From NCBI RefSeq assembly GCF_004798865.1, contig NW_025335589.1:13444132-13508131 (forward strand): a DNA stretch of 64,000 bases. Reading direction: 5' to 3'. The DNA is from Varanus komodoensis (Eukaryota > Chordata > Lepidosauria > Squamata > Varanidae). The notes beneath the pieces were generated by a model that saw only the letters and a program-made list of their open reading frames with translations, had not been told where the DNA came from and searched no databases. Shown here piece after piece: positions 24,540-36,564 of this stretch. Each line of letters opens with the position of its first letter. Position 1 is the stretch's first letter. The position numbers and the translations under genes are program-made.

Positions 24540-25280
24540 TCTTTCTACTTCAAAAGAAGACAAATTCAAGCCATTCAAAACAAAATTAGAAGCATAGTAT
24601 TTTCATCGTAATGCCCCAAAAAAGAGAGATTTTTCACAAACCTTTAAAACAAAATGCTATGAAAATACGATTTCTAAAAGCATGGTTTGTTAAAATATTT
24701 TCTTAACTGTTCCAAATAACTGATATTAGACATATTTCCCTAAACCTAGTTGCAAATGTATATTCTAAGGCAGCCCAGTTATATCTGCACTGAATGGCTC
24801 AGCTGGCTAAATTGAAGTTTATATCAGATGGCAAGAAATTCAGGATACATGAATGTTGAAAGAGAAAGAATGCCACCCACAAATCATGTTCACTTTCTGA
24901 ACATAATAACAAACATCCTCTGAATCAAAATCAAGCTACATTAATCATGCTTTTAAAGCGATTGTGAAGGAAACAGAGGAGAATGTGCTATTAGACAGGA
25001 CTGTCATCTTTCAGTGAACACAATACAAGATAATTACCTGGTAGAGAAAATATTAAAAATCATTTCCACAAAATACCTCTGCCCCTCCACAAAAATCTCC
25101 AAATAGGCATGCCCAAATGTATGTCATGCTTTTTATGTTCCTTCTGAACTGTATCAGAATAGACAGGTTTTTGTTTTTTGTTTTTTTGGATGTTTACACT
25201 GCAGACTTTCAACCAACATTTTGTCTGGCAAATTCCTCAGTGAACAGTTCTGAGCAATTCACAGTTCTCCTCTACAGCTA
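24540..25280. other. No gene seen
   Basis: A+T-rich, nothing recognised apart from a T/G run near 25168-25189. Confidence 0.5.
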
Positions 25281-25289
25281 CCTAATCTA

Positions 25290-25420
25290 CTGTATGTATG
25301 CATGTATCTGATGAAGTGGACCTTGCTCCTCAAACATTTAAGCCTTGATAATTATGACAGCTTTTAAGGTTCCAATTTTTTCAACTGCTACAGACTAACA
25401 TGGCTATTCCTCTGGAAAAT
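25290..25420 (+). repeat. Widespread amniote repeat, 'atctgatgaagtgga ... cagactaacatggct' type
   Basis: Contains 'gtatctgatgaagtggacct', a decayed version of 'tccatgaaagctt..', and 'ctacagactaacatggctat'. These are the landmarks of a repeat common to turtle, crocodilian and lizard genomes ('gcatctgaagaagtgg..ctgtagcccacgaaagctta..acagactaacacggct'). I do not assign a superfamily. The copy is short and old. Confidence 0.75.
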
Positions 25421-25429
25421 GCTTACTTC

Positions 25430-26450
25430 CTGTGTTTCTCTCCTTGAAATGCCAATCAGGAATGCTTGGAGTTTTCATCTGGTCCATATTTTTAAGCAAA
25501 CCGCCTGGACTAATGTGTAGGTTAGAATGCAGTTATCCTTCAGTCTTTAAACTTATCTGCATTTTTCAGTAGTTCTCAAGAAGTACCAATGCATAATATG
25601 CACATTTTAAGGTTCAAATGACTACTGAAATGCATACTTTAGGAACAAATTCATACAGAAGTGCATATTTAAGGGTGCAATGTGTACAAATATGTTTGTT
25701 TTGTGGGACAATATCTTTCAAAATAATGAATATGTCTGTGCGTTTAAAAATGCAAACTGAGGCTGAAATGCCATGGAATGGACTAATGAATGTGAAACTG
25801 ATATGAACTGGAAATAGTTGGCTTATCCATATCTACCAGGCCTTTGAACCCTTATCCTTAGAAGATTCTGACCTCTCATCCCCAGAGTTGGGGAAGACAA
25901 TTCAGTCAGCAAAAAATATCACCAGTCTTTCCCCTCTCCAGGTCCTCATTCTCCTGCAATATCTCAGTGTTTTTTCACATTTATCCAGATAAGCACTCCC
26001 ATCTTCAAATTTTGAGGACATCTGCCTCCCACAGTCACTCCCAGGTAACATCTTGGCACTACTAAAGCAGCCCAAACCTCTATGAGTAGCTTCAGTCAGT
26101 GTAGAGGAGAATCCAGGCAGGCTAAATGCAGTAAACTCTTCTGCAAGACTCTGTCTTGCTTTGTTCCTTGTTGGAGCAACATAGATACAACCAGGTCTGA
26201 CCTCCAGGTTCACTGAGAGCTTTCCATGATGCTAATGTCATCCTGTTTGGTTTCTGTGAGAACAGTGACTTGATTCTGCCAAAGAGCTGACCATAGAAAC
26301 ATCATAACCTGCAACTGGACATAGTGTGTTGTTCATTCAATATCCCCACTGCTATATTAATATACCAGGCAAAATGTAAGGTTTTGTTATTTGCATATAA
26401 ATCCCTAAACCAATTGGAAGCTGGTTACCAGAGGGACTACGCTACAGACT
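25430..26450. other. No gene seen
   Basis: The 103-codon minus-strand frame at 25902-26213 shows no recognised domain. No repeat was identified. Confidence 0.5.
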
Positions 26451-26464
26451 CAATCTTTGAGCTT

Positions 26465-26705
26465 ATTTGGTAAGCACCAACAGTTTTAAGGTGGATGTTG
26501 AAAACTCAGCTGTTTATTCAAGTCTTTCTTGTATACTGCAGCCTAACCTCTTATGTAGATACAATATATCCTATTTATTGGCCTTCATTTTTATGTTTGC
26601 ATACACCACTTTGACTCATGCATGCTACTTTGCAATTTTTAGATGTAAGTTGTTTATAAATACTCATAAAATAAATGAATAAATGTTTACTAAAAATATG
26701 AGGTG
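26465..26705 (+). repeat. Decayed LINE/SINE 3' portion with A+T tail
   Basis: 'ggtggatgttgaaaactcag' followed by 'ctgtttattcaagtct' resembles the squamate repeat segment reading 'gtgaaaacctggctgtt..a..ggcctttgg'. About 150 bp later comes 'gtaagttgtttataaatact' with 'aaataaatgaataaatg', a decayed tail. Confidence 0.45.
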
Positions 26706-26709
26706 GACA

Positions 26710-28800
26710 TTTCAAACATGCCATTCCATTCCTCCTAGTCAAAATAGCATTTTTTTCACTGGATTTGAAAAGATAGCACATATAGAAACATGTTTCCTTA
26801 AACTCATTTTATGCATTCAGATTTGTGGGGCAAGTCAGCAACTCTTTAAGTAGGCCATGGCTGATACTAAAATAGATGGCTCTTCAACTGAAAAACTGTG
26901 GGATTTATTTATGATTCAAGCACTGTCCTCTTTCCAATGTACCAGCCTCTTTAACAAATTGTCATGACTCAATATTGACTTACACCAGTGAAGTCTTTTT
27001 GACAACTACATAAAACAGTTGGCATTTTAAGACATACCATCACTATAATTGTGGCAGTGGTGGGGAGGAATAATATTTTCAAATTTAAGGGAAATGTCTT
27101 GAATGTCAGCACCTGGAATGGATAGGCTTATTTTCTACTATTTTAACCATGTTCAAATTATAATAATACTTCTGTGTAATATATGTATCCTGGTCTAAAT
27201 ATGTCTTTTCTAGCCATCTCCACTTTGAACACAATCACCTTCATGAAGCTGAAAGATAGTTGCTCATTTATTTCAATATATTTTACTTCCTAAGAAATAT
27301 GCCCTTCCATGAGAACTAGTCTGCTTATGCTGGTACAGTTGTCATTCAGCTGACTATCATTCTCCTGGTCTTGACACCAGATACAGATTGGTTGCATAAG
27401 GCAGCAACATTAAAGGATGCAATCCCAGGGCAATTCCTTTAAGCCTCTGAATTCTGGGGATTTGGGGCATTCCATGGTAGGTGCGAGGACTGTGGTGGCA
27501 AAGATCCCCGCTCTGCTTCTCCTGCCCTGGAGCTCAGATGGACAGTCAGTATTGGCCATCTGGGTGAGGCACTTGAGATGGGGAGGGAAGGAGGTTGGGG
27601 CACCACCACCAGGGTATGTTCTATCACAGTGGCCCCACTTTCCTCTCATCCCTACTGTCCAGAATACCCTCTTCAGCAGACCTCCAAGGTTGCTGTTATG
27701 ACCCCAAAGATGCAGCCAGTGTGTTTCTTCCCACGATGGCTGCAATGGAGAGAGAGCACATCAGGCATGGAGTTCCAGCTGTAAGGTCAGAGCTATTTTC
27801 CAAATAATCTTCTGGCCCTCTAGCTGCAGTTTAAGGGCCATGGGATTTCTCTGTCCATCATTTTATCAAATGTGAATATCATGTTGAGGTAAGACAACAA
27901 GTAGAGATAGAAGTTGTGATGCTAATGTTTAAATATCACTGGTGACCTGGAGTGATAGTAGCTTCAGTTTGCCTCCATATTTCTAAATAATTTATGGCCA
28001 TAACAAGGGAAGTGGTATTAAATATGTACCTATTTCTAGTTAACATGTACTGTGTGGGAATATCACCCTCAGGATTTTGGGTTTTTTAAAAAAATATATC
28101 TTAATGGTGGAATCTCAAGGGATTGTCTCTTGATGGACAGAGGGCCCTGATCTCAGTACCTTCTGAACATCCTAGGCTCTGCCAGTAGGAGTCAAGTGTG
28201 GGAGAAAGTGGTTACTCTTTTTCATTCTATTTACATCTTTTTTCTTATGTCACACACATGTGGCCCATGCTGGTATTGGTGGTGAGCAACAGAACACAAT
28301 GTGTATCCCACTTTGCTAATCTTAATCATGATAATCATACTTCCTCCACAGAGGAAGTGGCAGCCCTTTTAAACAGCCTTTGTCTTCCCAGCCATCCACA
28401 AGGATTGGGCAGAGGCTTGCAGGCAACAGCTGAGCATGAGCTCAAAATGATGATGTAGAGAAGGTGAGATCAAAACTGCTGCATCATTCAAGCATTGTAT
28501 GTTAATATCCCAGAAAAATAGCAGGTTAGTTTCTGTGGAACAGCATTTCTTCTTCCTCTGTCAGTTCATCCATAATTCATCAGCCACATACAGGAAACAA
28601 TGTTCTCTTTGTGATGCCATAAGATCAGCGCATGAGAGGCTAATAAATAATTTGAAAAATGCTATTGCTACTTGAAAGTCTTCTATCCGCTTCAGGGAGT
28701 TTTTGAATCAAGTTGCTGCCGCATCGTTGTGGCTCCCAGTGTGACCATGAGGAGTGTTTGTCTTTAAGATGTGCAGCTTCCATGGCATTGTACAGACTCT
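26710..28800. other. No gene seen
   Basis: The G+C-rich patch at about 27.41-27.80 kb has overlapping frames on both strands (up to 111 codons) but no recognisable protein. The remainder is featureless. Confidence 0.5.
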
Positions 28801-28879
28801 GATTGGGTTCATGTGACACAACGAACAACTATACAACCAAATTCAAAGAAGGGCACCTCCTCAAACTGTGGAGAGGTAA

Positions 28880-29007
28880 TATTGTAAATTTATATTGTAT
28901 ATTCGTTTTCTATTTTTAATGTATTATATTTTAATGTTTTGTGAGCCACCCCGAGGCTTCGGCGAATGGGGCGGCATAGAAATTTTCTAAATAAATAAAT
29001 AAATAAT
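28880..29007 (+). repeat. SINE/LINE 3' tail ending in (TAAA)n
   Basis: Ends 'gtgagccaccccgaggcttc', 'ggcgaatggggcggcatag', 'aaattttctaaataaataaa'. This is the cleanest copy in the window of a tail also found on the minus strand near 58.08, 61.35 and 63.19 kb. It abuts the CR1 copy that starts at 29008, so it may have inserted into and shortened that CR1. Confidence 0.75.
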
Positions 29008-29960
29008 GAGTGGGGTACTGCAGGGTTCAATCCTAGGTTCAGTGCTCTTCAATAATCATTTTTATTAATGATTTGGATGGGGAAATGCAGGGAACATTTA
29101 TCAGATTTTCAGATGACACAAAATTTGGATGGGATAGCTAATACCCAAGGGAACAGAAATAGAATCCAAGGTGATCTTTAGTTCAGTTGGAATGCTGGGC
29201 TGTAAACAAGAGAATGAAATGTAATAGGGGCAAATGCCAAGTTCTGCGCCTAGGAAAAAAGAAACCAAATGCATTGTTACAAGATGGAGGATACTTGGCT
29301 CAACAATGCTACAGGCGAGAAGGATCTTGGAATTGTTGTAGATCACAAGCTGAGTATGAGTCAGCAATGTGAAGTGGCTGTAAAAAGGGCAAATGCTATT
29401 TTGGGCGGCATTACACAGAAGTATCACTTCCAAATCACATGAAGTACTAGTTCCCCTCTCATCAGTACTGGTTAGGCCTCATCGGGAGTGCTGTGTCCAG
29501 TTCTGGGTGCCACAGTTTAAGAAGGATGCAAGCAAGCTGAAATGGGTTCAGAGGAGAGCAGCAGGGATGAGCAGGGATTGGAAACAGAGTCCTATGAGGA
29601 GAGTTTGAAAGAACTAGGCATGTTTAGCCTTGAGAAGAGAGGAGATATGATAGCATTCTTCAAGTACTTGAAAGGTTGTCACACAGAGAAAGGCCAGGAT
29701 CTCTTCTCAATCAGCCTAGAGTGCAGGACATGTAATAATGGGCTCAAGTTACAGAAAAGCCAGATTCTGGCTTCACTTCCTGTTAGAGAAGTACAGCAAT
29801 GGAACAAATTACTTAAGGAGGTTATGGGCTCTCCCACTCTAGAGGCATTCAAGATGCAGCTGGTCAGCCACCTGAGAGGGATGGTTTAGCATGAGCAGGG
29901 GGGTGGACCCAATGGCCTTCTTGGCCCCTTCAAATGCTAATATTCTGTGATTCTATGAAC
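29008..29960 (+). mobile_element. CR1 LINE, reverse-transcriptase C-terminal half and complete 3' end
   Basis: This is the longest plus-strand CR1 copy. It starts at the RT motif 'SGVLQGSILGSVLFN' (29010 onward) and continues through 'NKRMKCNRGKCQVLRLGKK'. The C-terminal frame (29542-29889) includes MFSLEKRGDMIAFFKYL, KGCHTEKGQDLFSISLECR and EVQQWNKLLKEV. The 3' UTR reads 'gcatgagcaggggggtggac', 'ccaatggccttcttggcccc', and ends 'aatattctgtgattctatga', the hallmark CR1 terminal octamer repeat. The ORF is broken by frameshifts and cannot be active. The endonuclease and RT N-terminus are absent. Confidence 0.92.
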
Positions 29961-30970
29961 CATTGATTGTTGTTGTTTGATGTGACATGCAAACCCACTT
30001 ATAGCACTGATTGGTTCTTAATGTTCTGGACAATCAGAGTAAGAACAAATGTTCTCTTGAAGGATTTATTTCACCCATATTTGTTTGCACAAATCTAGAT
30101 AACAGAACCCATCATGGATCAAGCCCCATGAGTGTAAACTGTGTGGTGAAAGTGGCGAACTCCCCTGGCTGCTCTTGCCAAGTGGTTAGCCAGCGCATGT
30201 AGCTGGCAGCAGTCCACAAAGCATCCAAGCAGTACTTGGCAGTAGCTTTTACAGGTTCATCCACTTCCTGCTTACCCCTATTGGCATTGCTGTCACTGCT
30301 TCCCCTCCAGTCTCTGGTTCTCTGCAAACCCCACCAACCATTTTGTGCTGCTGGCAGTCAGCCCAAATTGCCCAAGGGGCAGCCATGAGATGCTTTCATG
30401 ATCTCCACTGCACCCTGATGCCCTCAGTATGGCAGCATGTAGCAGAGCTTTCAGTGGCCCCTGCTGCTGGTCCTTGAGACCTCTTCAATAGCTGGCAGAA
30501 GGGGTTGCCTCTCCCCTACACAGTCCACAAATTGTGCCAAGGAAGGGGGTATTTCTGTGGGTGGCTAGAGAGGTCTCTTCCTGAGTTTGTAGCAGGGATC
30601 CTTCCAGCACCACTGCCATGAGCCAGAAGGGTTTACATTGATGGTGTGGGACAGAGTTCAGGGCAGTCAACTTGCAAAGCATCTGACCTGAATAATCTCA
30701 GCCCCTGCTGCACTTCTTGGAATAAGCTATGTTTGTGAAGTGCTGGCCAACACAAAATAATTATTTTTATTTTATTTTATCCCTGATTGTCCCTATGGAC
30801 AGACTCCTTCTCTGAAGAACAATGGAGGCAAACACTAACTGGGCAATATGCAGGGGCTGCCCATGGTGAGCAGAAACTGGCTCATGCTCACTCATTGTTC
30901 CCCACAGTGTCTCCAGGGATGCCACCAGGAGGAACATGGGGGAAGATGGGAGTGAAACACCCAAGAGTCT
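29961..30970. other. No gene seen
   Basis: Somewhat G+C-richer from 30.1 to 31.1 kb with short frames on both strands. No domain or repeat family was recognised. Confidence 0.5.
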
Positions 30971-30978
30971 GTCAGGCT

Positions 30979-31031
30979 CATCATGGTGCTTTGCAGCCTC
31001 AGCCAACCCATCACCGCAAAGCACCATGATG
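30979..31031. repeat. 16-bp perfect inverted repeat with 21-bp loop
   Basis: 'catcatggtgctttgc' (30979-30994) is exactly reverse-complemented at 31016-31031. It could be the core of an unrecognised foldback element or a chance hairpin. No matching ends were seen outside the arms. Confidence 0.85.
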
Positions 31032-31399
31032 GTGTGCCATTACATGTGGACTGTCCTCTGAGTCTGTCCATCAGGGCATCCAAAGATCAAGGAAATTAAG
31101 GGAATGAATGACGACGATGGTCACTTCAAAGAGCACACCTAGCTCTGTAGAGCGCTTGCATGTAGATTGCATTCTAACATGATCCTATGCGACAGTTCCT
31201 CAGTGCAAGGATATGTCCTGGCAAACTGCACTGGAATGCAAATCCTAGACATGAGAAACCTGCATTCTCTTATCACATGTTACGCTATACAGATTTTCTC
31301 TAAATTATTCATGCAAAAACCTTCTGGGTAGGAATCAACACTAGCATGCGTGTGTGTTAGAGCAAAATCCATGGAGTTTGCTACAAAGACTGGAAGAAA

Positions 31400-32080
31400 A
31401 AGAAGCTTAAATGTACTATATATTTTTTAAAAAATGTTGCTCAATTAGCAGACACCTATTTCATAACTGATTGCAATGCCTGGTTCACTCTAGACAGCAT
31501 GCCATTTAAAAGGCTTCCTAGCTGTCTTAAATGGCATCCTAGCTTTTCCATGCATTTATTCCAAATATTAGTTATTTTGAGGGGCAATCATTTCTTTCTG
31601 AATCACCCAGAAGCAATTATGTTGGGCTCCAGGAAGCAGAATGTGAATGAACAGACTACTTAAAACTTTAATTGCATTAATGACATCATCTGAAATGCAT
31701 TATTTTGGGCCCAAGATCTGAGGTGATAGTACAGTTCTCCTTTCTGCTTTGGTGGGTTTGGTGTAATCTTGGCTTTGTTGCCTGCTTGTATTCCAGGGCA
31801 CAAGAAATATGAAAATAAAGGTCAAAATGCATTTTTAATCTTTTAACATAGCTTAATTAAAGAACAAATAAGCAACCCGATATCTGTCATAATCGTGAAT
31901 AATTTGACAACTTTAATTAAATTTCTGTGGAAATGAATGGTTTCAAGTCACATGGTGCTTATTAATTCATGCTTTTTAAAATGATTTCCTTCTAATGCTG
32001 GCGATGTGTCTTATAAATCATATTCTGTGATTCTATCCCCTTTTTATTTGCTTTATTTTGAAAGTGCTTTTTTCACACAG
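31400..32080. promoter_or_regulatory. Candidate conserved noncoding element
   Basis: A repeat-free A+T-rich block dense in homeodomain-type core sites (TAATT/AATTA), for example near 31668-31682, 31850-31860, 31905-31922 and 31960-31968. It also has an ATGACATCATC-like stretch at 31680. Sequence texture of this kind (long unique runs, clustered TAAT cores, no coding frame) is typical of vertebrate developmental enhancers. This is inference: conservation was not tested. Confidence 0.3.
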
Positions 32081-32519
32081 TATGTCATGCTGCCGCAATG
32101 TCCCTCGTTTCATACTATCAGCAGGGAATAGGCCTAAAACAGTGCAGGGAAAGCGTTGCATGACCCCTCCTTGCCCGCAGCACAAGTCTGTCTCTTCTAC
32201 TGAGTTCCCCCTCAGGTGATAACTAGCCCTCTACATGCTGTCTTTGTGAGCTTGTGCTGAAATAAGGACTTGCCCCTCCATGGAAGTACTTCATGTGGCA
32301 AAATGGCGGGAGACCAGAGGGCCTTGGCCAGCAAAAGTTCCCTGGGTCACATTATAGTGTCCCCAGGTCATCCTTAGAAAGACTCCTGCCACAGCTGCAG
32401 AAAGACAGCGACAGCAAGAGTCTGTGTGCAAGCATGCTGCAGATGCATGGGCTCTGCGAAGAAGAGCTAGATCAACATATGGAGAAAATGAGTTCGTATA
32501 ATTACACCACATCATCTCT

Positions 32520-32580
32520 GGGCCCTGATTTAATTTCAGTGGGATTTTCTCCCAGATAAATGTGATTAAGACTGCAGCCA
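32520..32580. repeat. 'ttactcccag' MITE, copy 2 (partial)
   Basis: 'tttcagtgggattttctccc', then 'agataaatgtgattaagact' and 'gcagcc', matches one half of the palindromic family described at 17262. Confidence 0.55.
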
Positions 32581-32651
32581 TAACCAATCCAATGCAGGGG
32601 AGGTTTCCTTCCCTTATAATCAGTACCTTGTTGCCAATGCTCATGATAATT

Positions 32652-32669
32652 TATATATATATATATATT
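32652..32669. repeat. (TA)n microsatellite
   Basis: About nine TA units. Confidence 0.9.
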
Positions 32670-32768
32670 ACTAGAAAATATATAATCCTTTTGTAGATGC
32701 ATTCAGTATCAGGAAAGTGGACAGCCAATTAAATACAGTGTTGCCTTTCTATAGGATTATTTAATACC

Positions 32769-32792
32769 CTCTCTCCTCTCCTCTCTCTCTTT
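32769..32792. repeat. (CT)-rich tract
   Basis: Imperfect CT/TCC repeat followed by a short T run. Confidence 0.85.
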
Positions 32793-33712
32793 TTTAAGAT
32801 CATGTCATTTTTGACATGAGCTTTAGCCTTCATTAAACCATTTCTCAGTTCTCAGTGACCTCATTTATATGTAATGGCAGCCCATGGAATAAACAGTCCA
32901 TGGGCACTTATGCACAAGCAAGAAAGAGTGAGCATGCTCCCAGTAGCACACCCACTGTTTTTACTTTTAGTCAACAATCAACAAGCAGATGGCTCCATTC
33001 CAGGTTGCTGAATGTATGTATCATCTGAAACCAGACTACCAGGTTGTTTAGAGGCTAAGCAATCCAGTGGTTAGCCCATGGCTTGCTGTTAGGTTAAACA
33101 CTGGGTTGACTAACTTCTTTTTGTGTACAGCGGTGGGTTGCTTAGTCTGTGTGTTTCTTTAGGCTTGTTTACAGAAGGATTGGCCAGTTTCTTTTATTAT
33201 CTGTTTTACTCCATGGAAAAACTTTCAGGGGTTTGATAACAGGGATTGAAATTCAAGATTAAAAGGGTTACAAAACTTGTCTTGTTCTGCAGATGAGACA
33301 AAACTACTGTTTTCCCAATTTTCTGATACATGTTGGACATCCAGCCTTTTTCTTGTTTCTTGTTTCCATGGCACACCATATTCCTAGATATGAATCCAGC
33401 AAGCTTTTATTTTACTTTCATTTCATGCAATTCATTCTGAAAGACAGAAATATTTCTATAGGCTTTTTTCACTAAAGAACAGCGACATTTTGACCTGTGG
33501 TTTCTTGACTATGTGGAGATCACCCACATTCATGTTTCCAAAGCTGGCTTTAATATACAGTTATCCATAATCACAATGTTTTAGTGGCATTTCACTCAGT
33601 CCATTTCAAAACTTTGGCATGAATATGGGCTTTGAAAATTGAGGTAGACAGCTATGGGAATTTTACTCAGTGGTGTAAATCTGAGCCTGAAGTCCAAATA
33701 CCCACCCAATTC

Positions 33713-33784
33713 CAGCATCCTTTCTTCTTATTTTTCTAAAAATAACTGCAGCATCCTTTCTTCTCATTTTTCTAAAAATAATAG
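33713..33784. repeat. 36-bp tandem duplication, two copies
   Basis: 'cagcatcctttcttcttatt...' at 33713-33748 is repeated at 33749-33784 with a single T/C difference seen. The near-identity implies a recent replication-slippage or template-switch event. Confidence 0.95.
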
Positions 33785-34002
33785 TCAACACACTGTTACA
33801 GATGCATTTTTTTTACTTTAAATGCTTACTAACTGTTTATACAATCAAGGAGGGCTTATTCCCATGCAGATGTGTTTACTATCAGGAAAAGAGAAACAAA
33901 GCTCCTTTTATTCCTGTAGTCATGGTTAGGGTGGTGTGAGTTTAAAGTGCAAGCTGCACATGCTTAGATAAGGAGGAAGAGAATTGTACCAATTGACAAA
34001 CT

Positions 34003-34015
34003 CCCCCCCCCCCCC
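34003..34015. repeat. C13 homopolymer
   Basis: A 13-base C run. Its length may be unreliable because of sequencing error. Confidence 0.9.
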
Positions 34016-34149
34016 GTCTCTTACACACTAGGAATGTAGAAGTGGTTTTAAAGCGTGTAATAGAGAAGAAGAGAGGATTGGGTGCTTTACAATTAGAGAG
34101 CACACATGAATGTCCACAGGGGAGACCCCTAAGACCATTAGCATTATTG

Positions 34150-34275
34150 TGCTGTACCACTAGCACTGGGACTGGGCGTGTGGGGTGGGTTACTTGTGGG
34201 GTTCCCCACAGCATGAGCAGACTGCTGGACCAGATGGACCTTTGGGCTGATTCAGCATGGTTCATGAAGAAAGTC
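34150..34275 (+). mobile_element. CR1 LINE 3' end fragment
   Basis: 'gcagactgctggaccagatg', 'gacctttgggctgattcagc', 'atggttc' is the terminal stretch of the CR1 subfamily ending 'ctggactagatgg.cctttggtctgatccagcatggctcttcttatgtt'. Only the terminal hundred or so bases are recognisable. Confidence 0.7.
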
Positions 34276-34590
34276 CCAAAGAATCCACTCACTAAAATTT
34301 TCCAAAGGGGCGGGACCTGTGAAGCTGCTCCTTTGAGGAAGGAACAGTATATATCCATTATATTATACTTAGAGGGGAAATCCTGTGTTTAGAAAGTTGC
34401 AACTCCCAGCAAGTGCAACTGGTCACATTTAGAGAAATGCCAAGCAACAGCCACATGTGGCAGAAACACCAAGGTAGTGGGCACACAGAGAGAGAAGGAG
34501 AGAGGGCAAGTAAACATTGTTCAAACATACTGGATGCTGTAATAAAAAAGAAAACCAACAGTAGTTTTATCTGATTGCTTTCTGTCATTA

Positions 34591-34773
34591 CATGAGTGGT
34601 CTTCAAAAAGTTTCTGCATTTTTATATTTTACAATTATATTTTATGTGTTTTTTGTTGAAGGGAAAATGCATCGCAAAGGAAGGTGACTATGTAGACAAG
34701 TGACATAATTTGTTTTTGAAATGCTTAATAAATAGAGTTTTTAAAAGTGCAGAAACTTTTTGAAGACTCCTCG
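34591..34773 (+). mobile_element. Internally deleted mariner transposon, 183 bp, TA target site on both sides
   Basis: Terminal inverted repeats share 20 identical bases in a row: 'gtcttcaaaaagtttctgca' near the left end and its exact complement near the right end (34747-34766). Both ends are flanked by TA (34589-34590 and 34774-34775), the target duplication of Tc1/mariner elements. The interior still encodes the transposase C-terminus GKCIAKEGDYVDK and a stop on the plus strand, matching the mariner ending '..KCI...GDYVE.'. The catalytic core is gone, so this is a non-autonomous deletion derivative of a mariner in its original orientation. Confidence 0.9.
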
Positions 34774-34779
34774 TATATT

Positions 34780-36185
34780 GATCCCTGCTCTAGGAATCCA
34801 CAGTGTTTCCCCTTAAAATGTAACCAGATGTGTGCAATTCTAGACATGTTGGGGGATTGAAGAGTGCTCACCACAGCCAGGCTGATATTGTTCAATCCAG
34901 TCTGGCAAGAGTTCCATTATGGCTTTGTGGGCCTGGAAACTGGAACAACTTGTGGTAATACATGCAGGGATCTTAATGGAAGTCTCTGGACTCCTTCTCA
35001 CATAATAGAGCTTCTTTCCAGTCAGCTAAATCTTAATATAAATGAATGCAGCCTTCATCATCATCCTTTATCTAGTTAATCCCATTTCGACAGCAACTGC
35101 CAGATGCCCAGCATTGGACATCAGCAGAGACCAAAGAAAAGATCTCAGTTATTACTAGCTGAAGTTAACATTTGACAAATGTTTGGACATGCCATTGTAC
35201 CAGGACAGGATGGGCAGAAATCTATATTCCAATGACATACATACTATTACAAATTCTATTTTACATTATTTAGGTATGAAAGAACTTTAAGGTAAGGGAT
35301 TTCAATACTACATTATAATAGGGAAATAAAAAATATGAGTCAATATTTAAAGTTATATTTCCCCCTCCCACAAAGAGAAACACCAAAAGGGAATGAAATT
35401 AAAGCTGGACAGTAGGGCTGGACATCTGTGAAGAGTGTGCTTTCCATGCATATTTTTGGTTCTGTGAAAAATCACACTTTCTTGATTTTTTTCAGAGGGA
35501 AGAGTGTCTCTCTCTGTGAATGTACAGATGCAAAAATGTTAAATATTTGGTTTCCTCTCCAGCTCCAAACAAGAGTGAGGACAACACTACCTGTTTTCAA
35601 GGTAACTTGGCTATGTGGTATTTGCTACAGGATGTCCCAAAGGAGTCAGTTTGGAGAAAGTGCAGGAAACATCGTCCTTACTCCAGTTAGGCTTCATGAC
35701 TTCATGCCATCATCTCACCAGCTGCATAATCCTTAATTGGTTTAGGTCATGAAGCTTTCCAGAAGGGTTGAGAGTAGGAGGATATTGTCCTGGAACAACA
35801 GTGACCTGGACCAAAAATATGCTGCAAAAAGTACAAAAGGTAAGTCACGGCAGAAGCATTTTGGCTCCCTCAAAAGCCACATTTTTTCCAGTAAAAAGTT
35901 TCTCATGAAAATGTGCTGTAAGACTAATATATATGTGCAACAATATAAAAAATGCAATTTGAAATTGGAGTGGGGGGAAATTGGGCTGGCAGAACTTCTT
36001 TCCCCCAGTGGAAGGCAGAGGAGCGGACCTCTGCCTCATTCTAACGTAACACCCTCCATTAGCTACTGAGGGTCCGGATGACACTAGACATTGCTATAGG
36101 AATTTTAGGGGATGTGATTAGAGAAGTTCCTCAGCAGCTAGAAGCTTCCTGACAACAACATCTTCCTGTAATTTTCAATATCACT
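34780..36185. other. No gene seen
   Basis: No recognisable domain or repeat. Frames at 35742-36084 overlap on both strands and look random. Confidence 0.5.
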
Positions 36186-36190
36186 GCAGG

Positions 36191-36280
36191 CCACCAGATG
36201 CTGTGGAACTAAATGTGCATCATTCCTAACCATTGGCCATTCTGGCTGGGGCTGATGGCAGTTGTAATCCAATGACATCA
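36191..36280. mobile_element. Palindromic MITE, 'ccagatg' family
   Basis: 'ccaccagatgctgtggaact', 'ccattggccattctggctgg' and 'gatggcagttgtaatccaat' match the family of the 22770 copy. The right arm is decayed. Confidence 0.7.
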
Positions 36281-36564
36281 GAAATACAGGTTTCCCATCC
36301 TCTAACTATTCTGTCTGGCTCTAAATGATGCTGTCTACATAACTCATCACCATAGAAACAAATGGTGCTAGCACTCCACAGAGAGACAATAGACTCTGCT
36401 CTCCTTGGATGTTGATAGTTCCTGGCAGACACATAATATGTCACCTTTCATATTATTTATTTACTTTATTTACCTGCAATATAAAAGCATTTCCAGGCTG
36501 GCTTTCAGAGTTCATGCCAAGAAAAAAAGGGAAAGCTAAGATATAAAAACACATCCAGGAATAA

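Larger units (their letters stand above)
32800..34140. other. No gene seen; possible decayed foldback segment and a tandem duplication
   Basis: At 33010-33145 words such as 'catctgaaaccagactac', 'gttagcccatggcttgctg' and 'ggttaaacactgggttgact' resemble the interior of the foldback MITEs seen at 36.94 and 55.60 kb, but no clean ends were found. A 36-bp tandem duplication follows at 33713. Confidence 0.45.

Noticed and set aside
33010-33150. Fourth foldback MITE
   Set aside because: Interior words are reminiscent, but the ends could not be defined.
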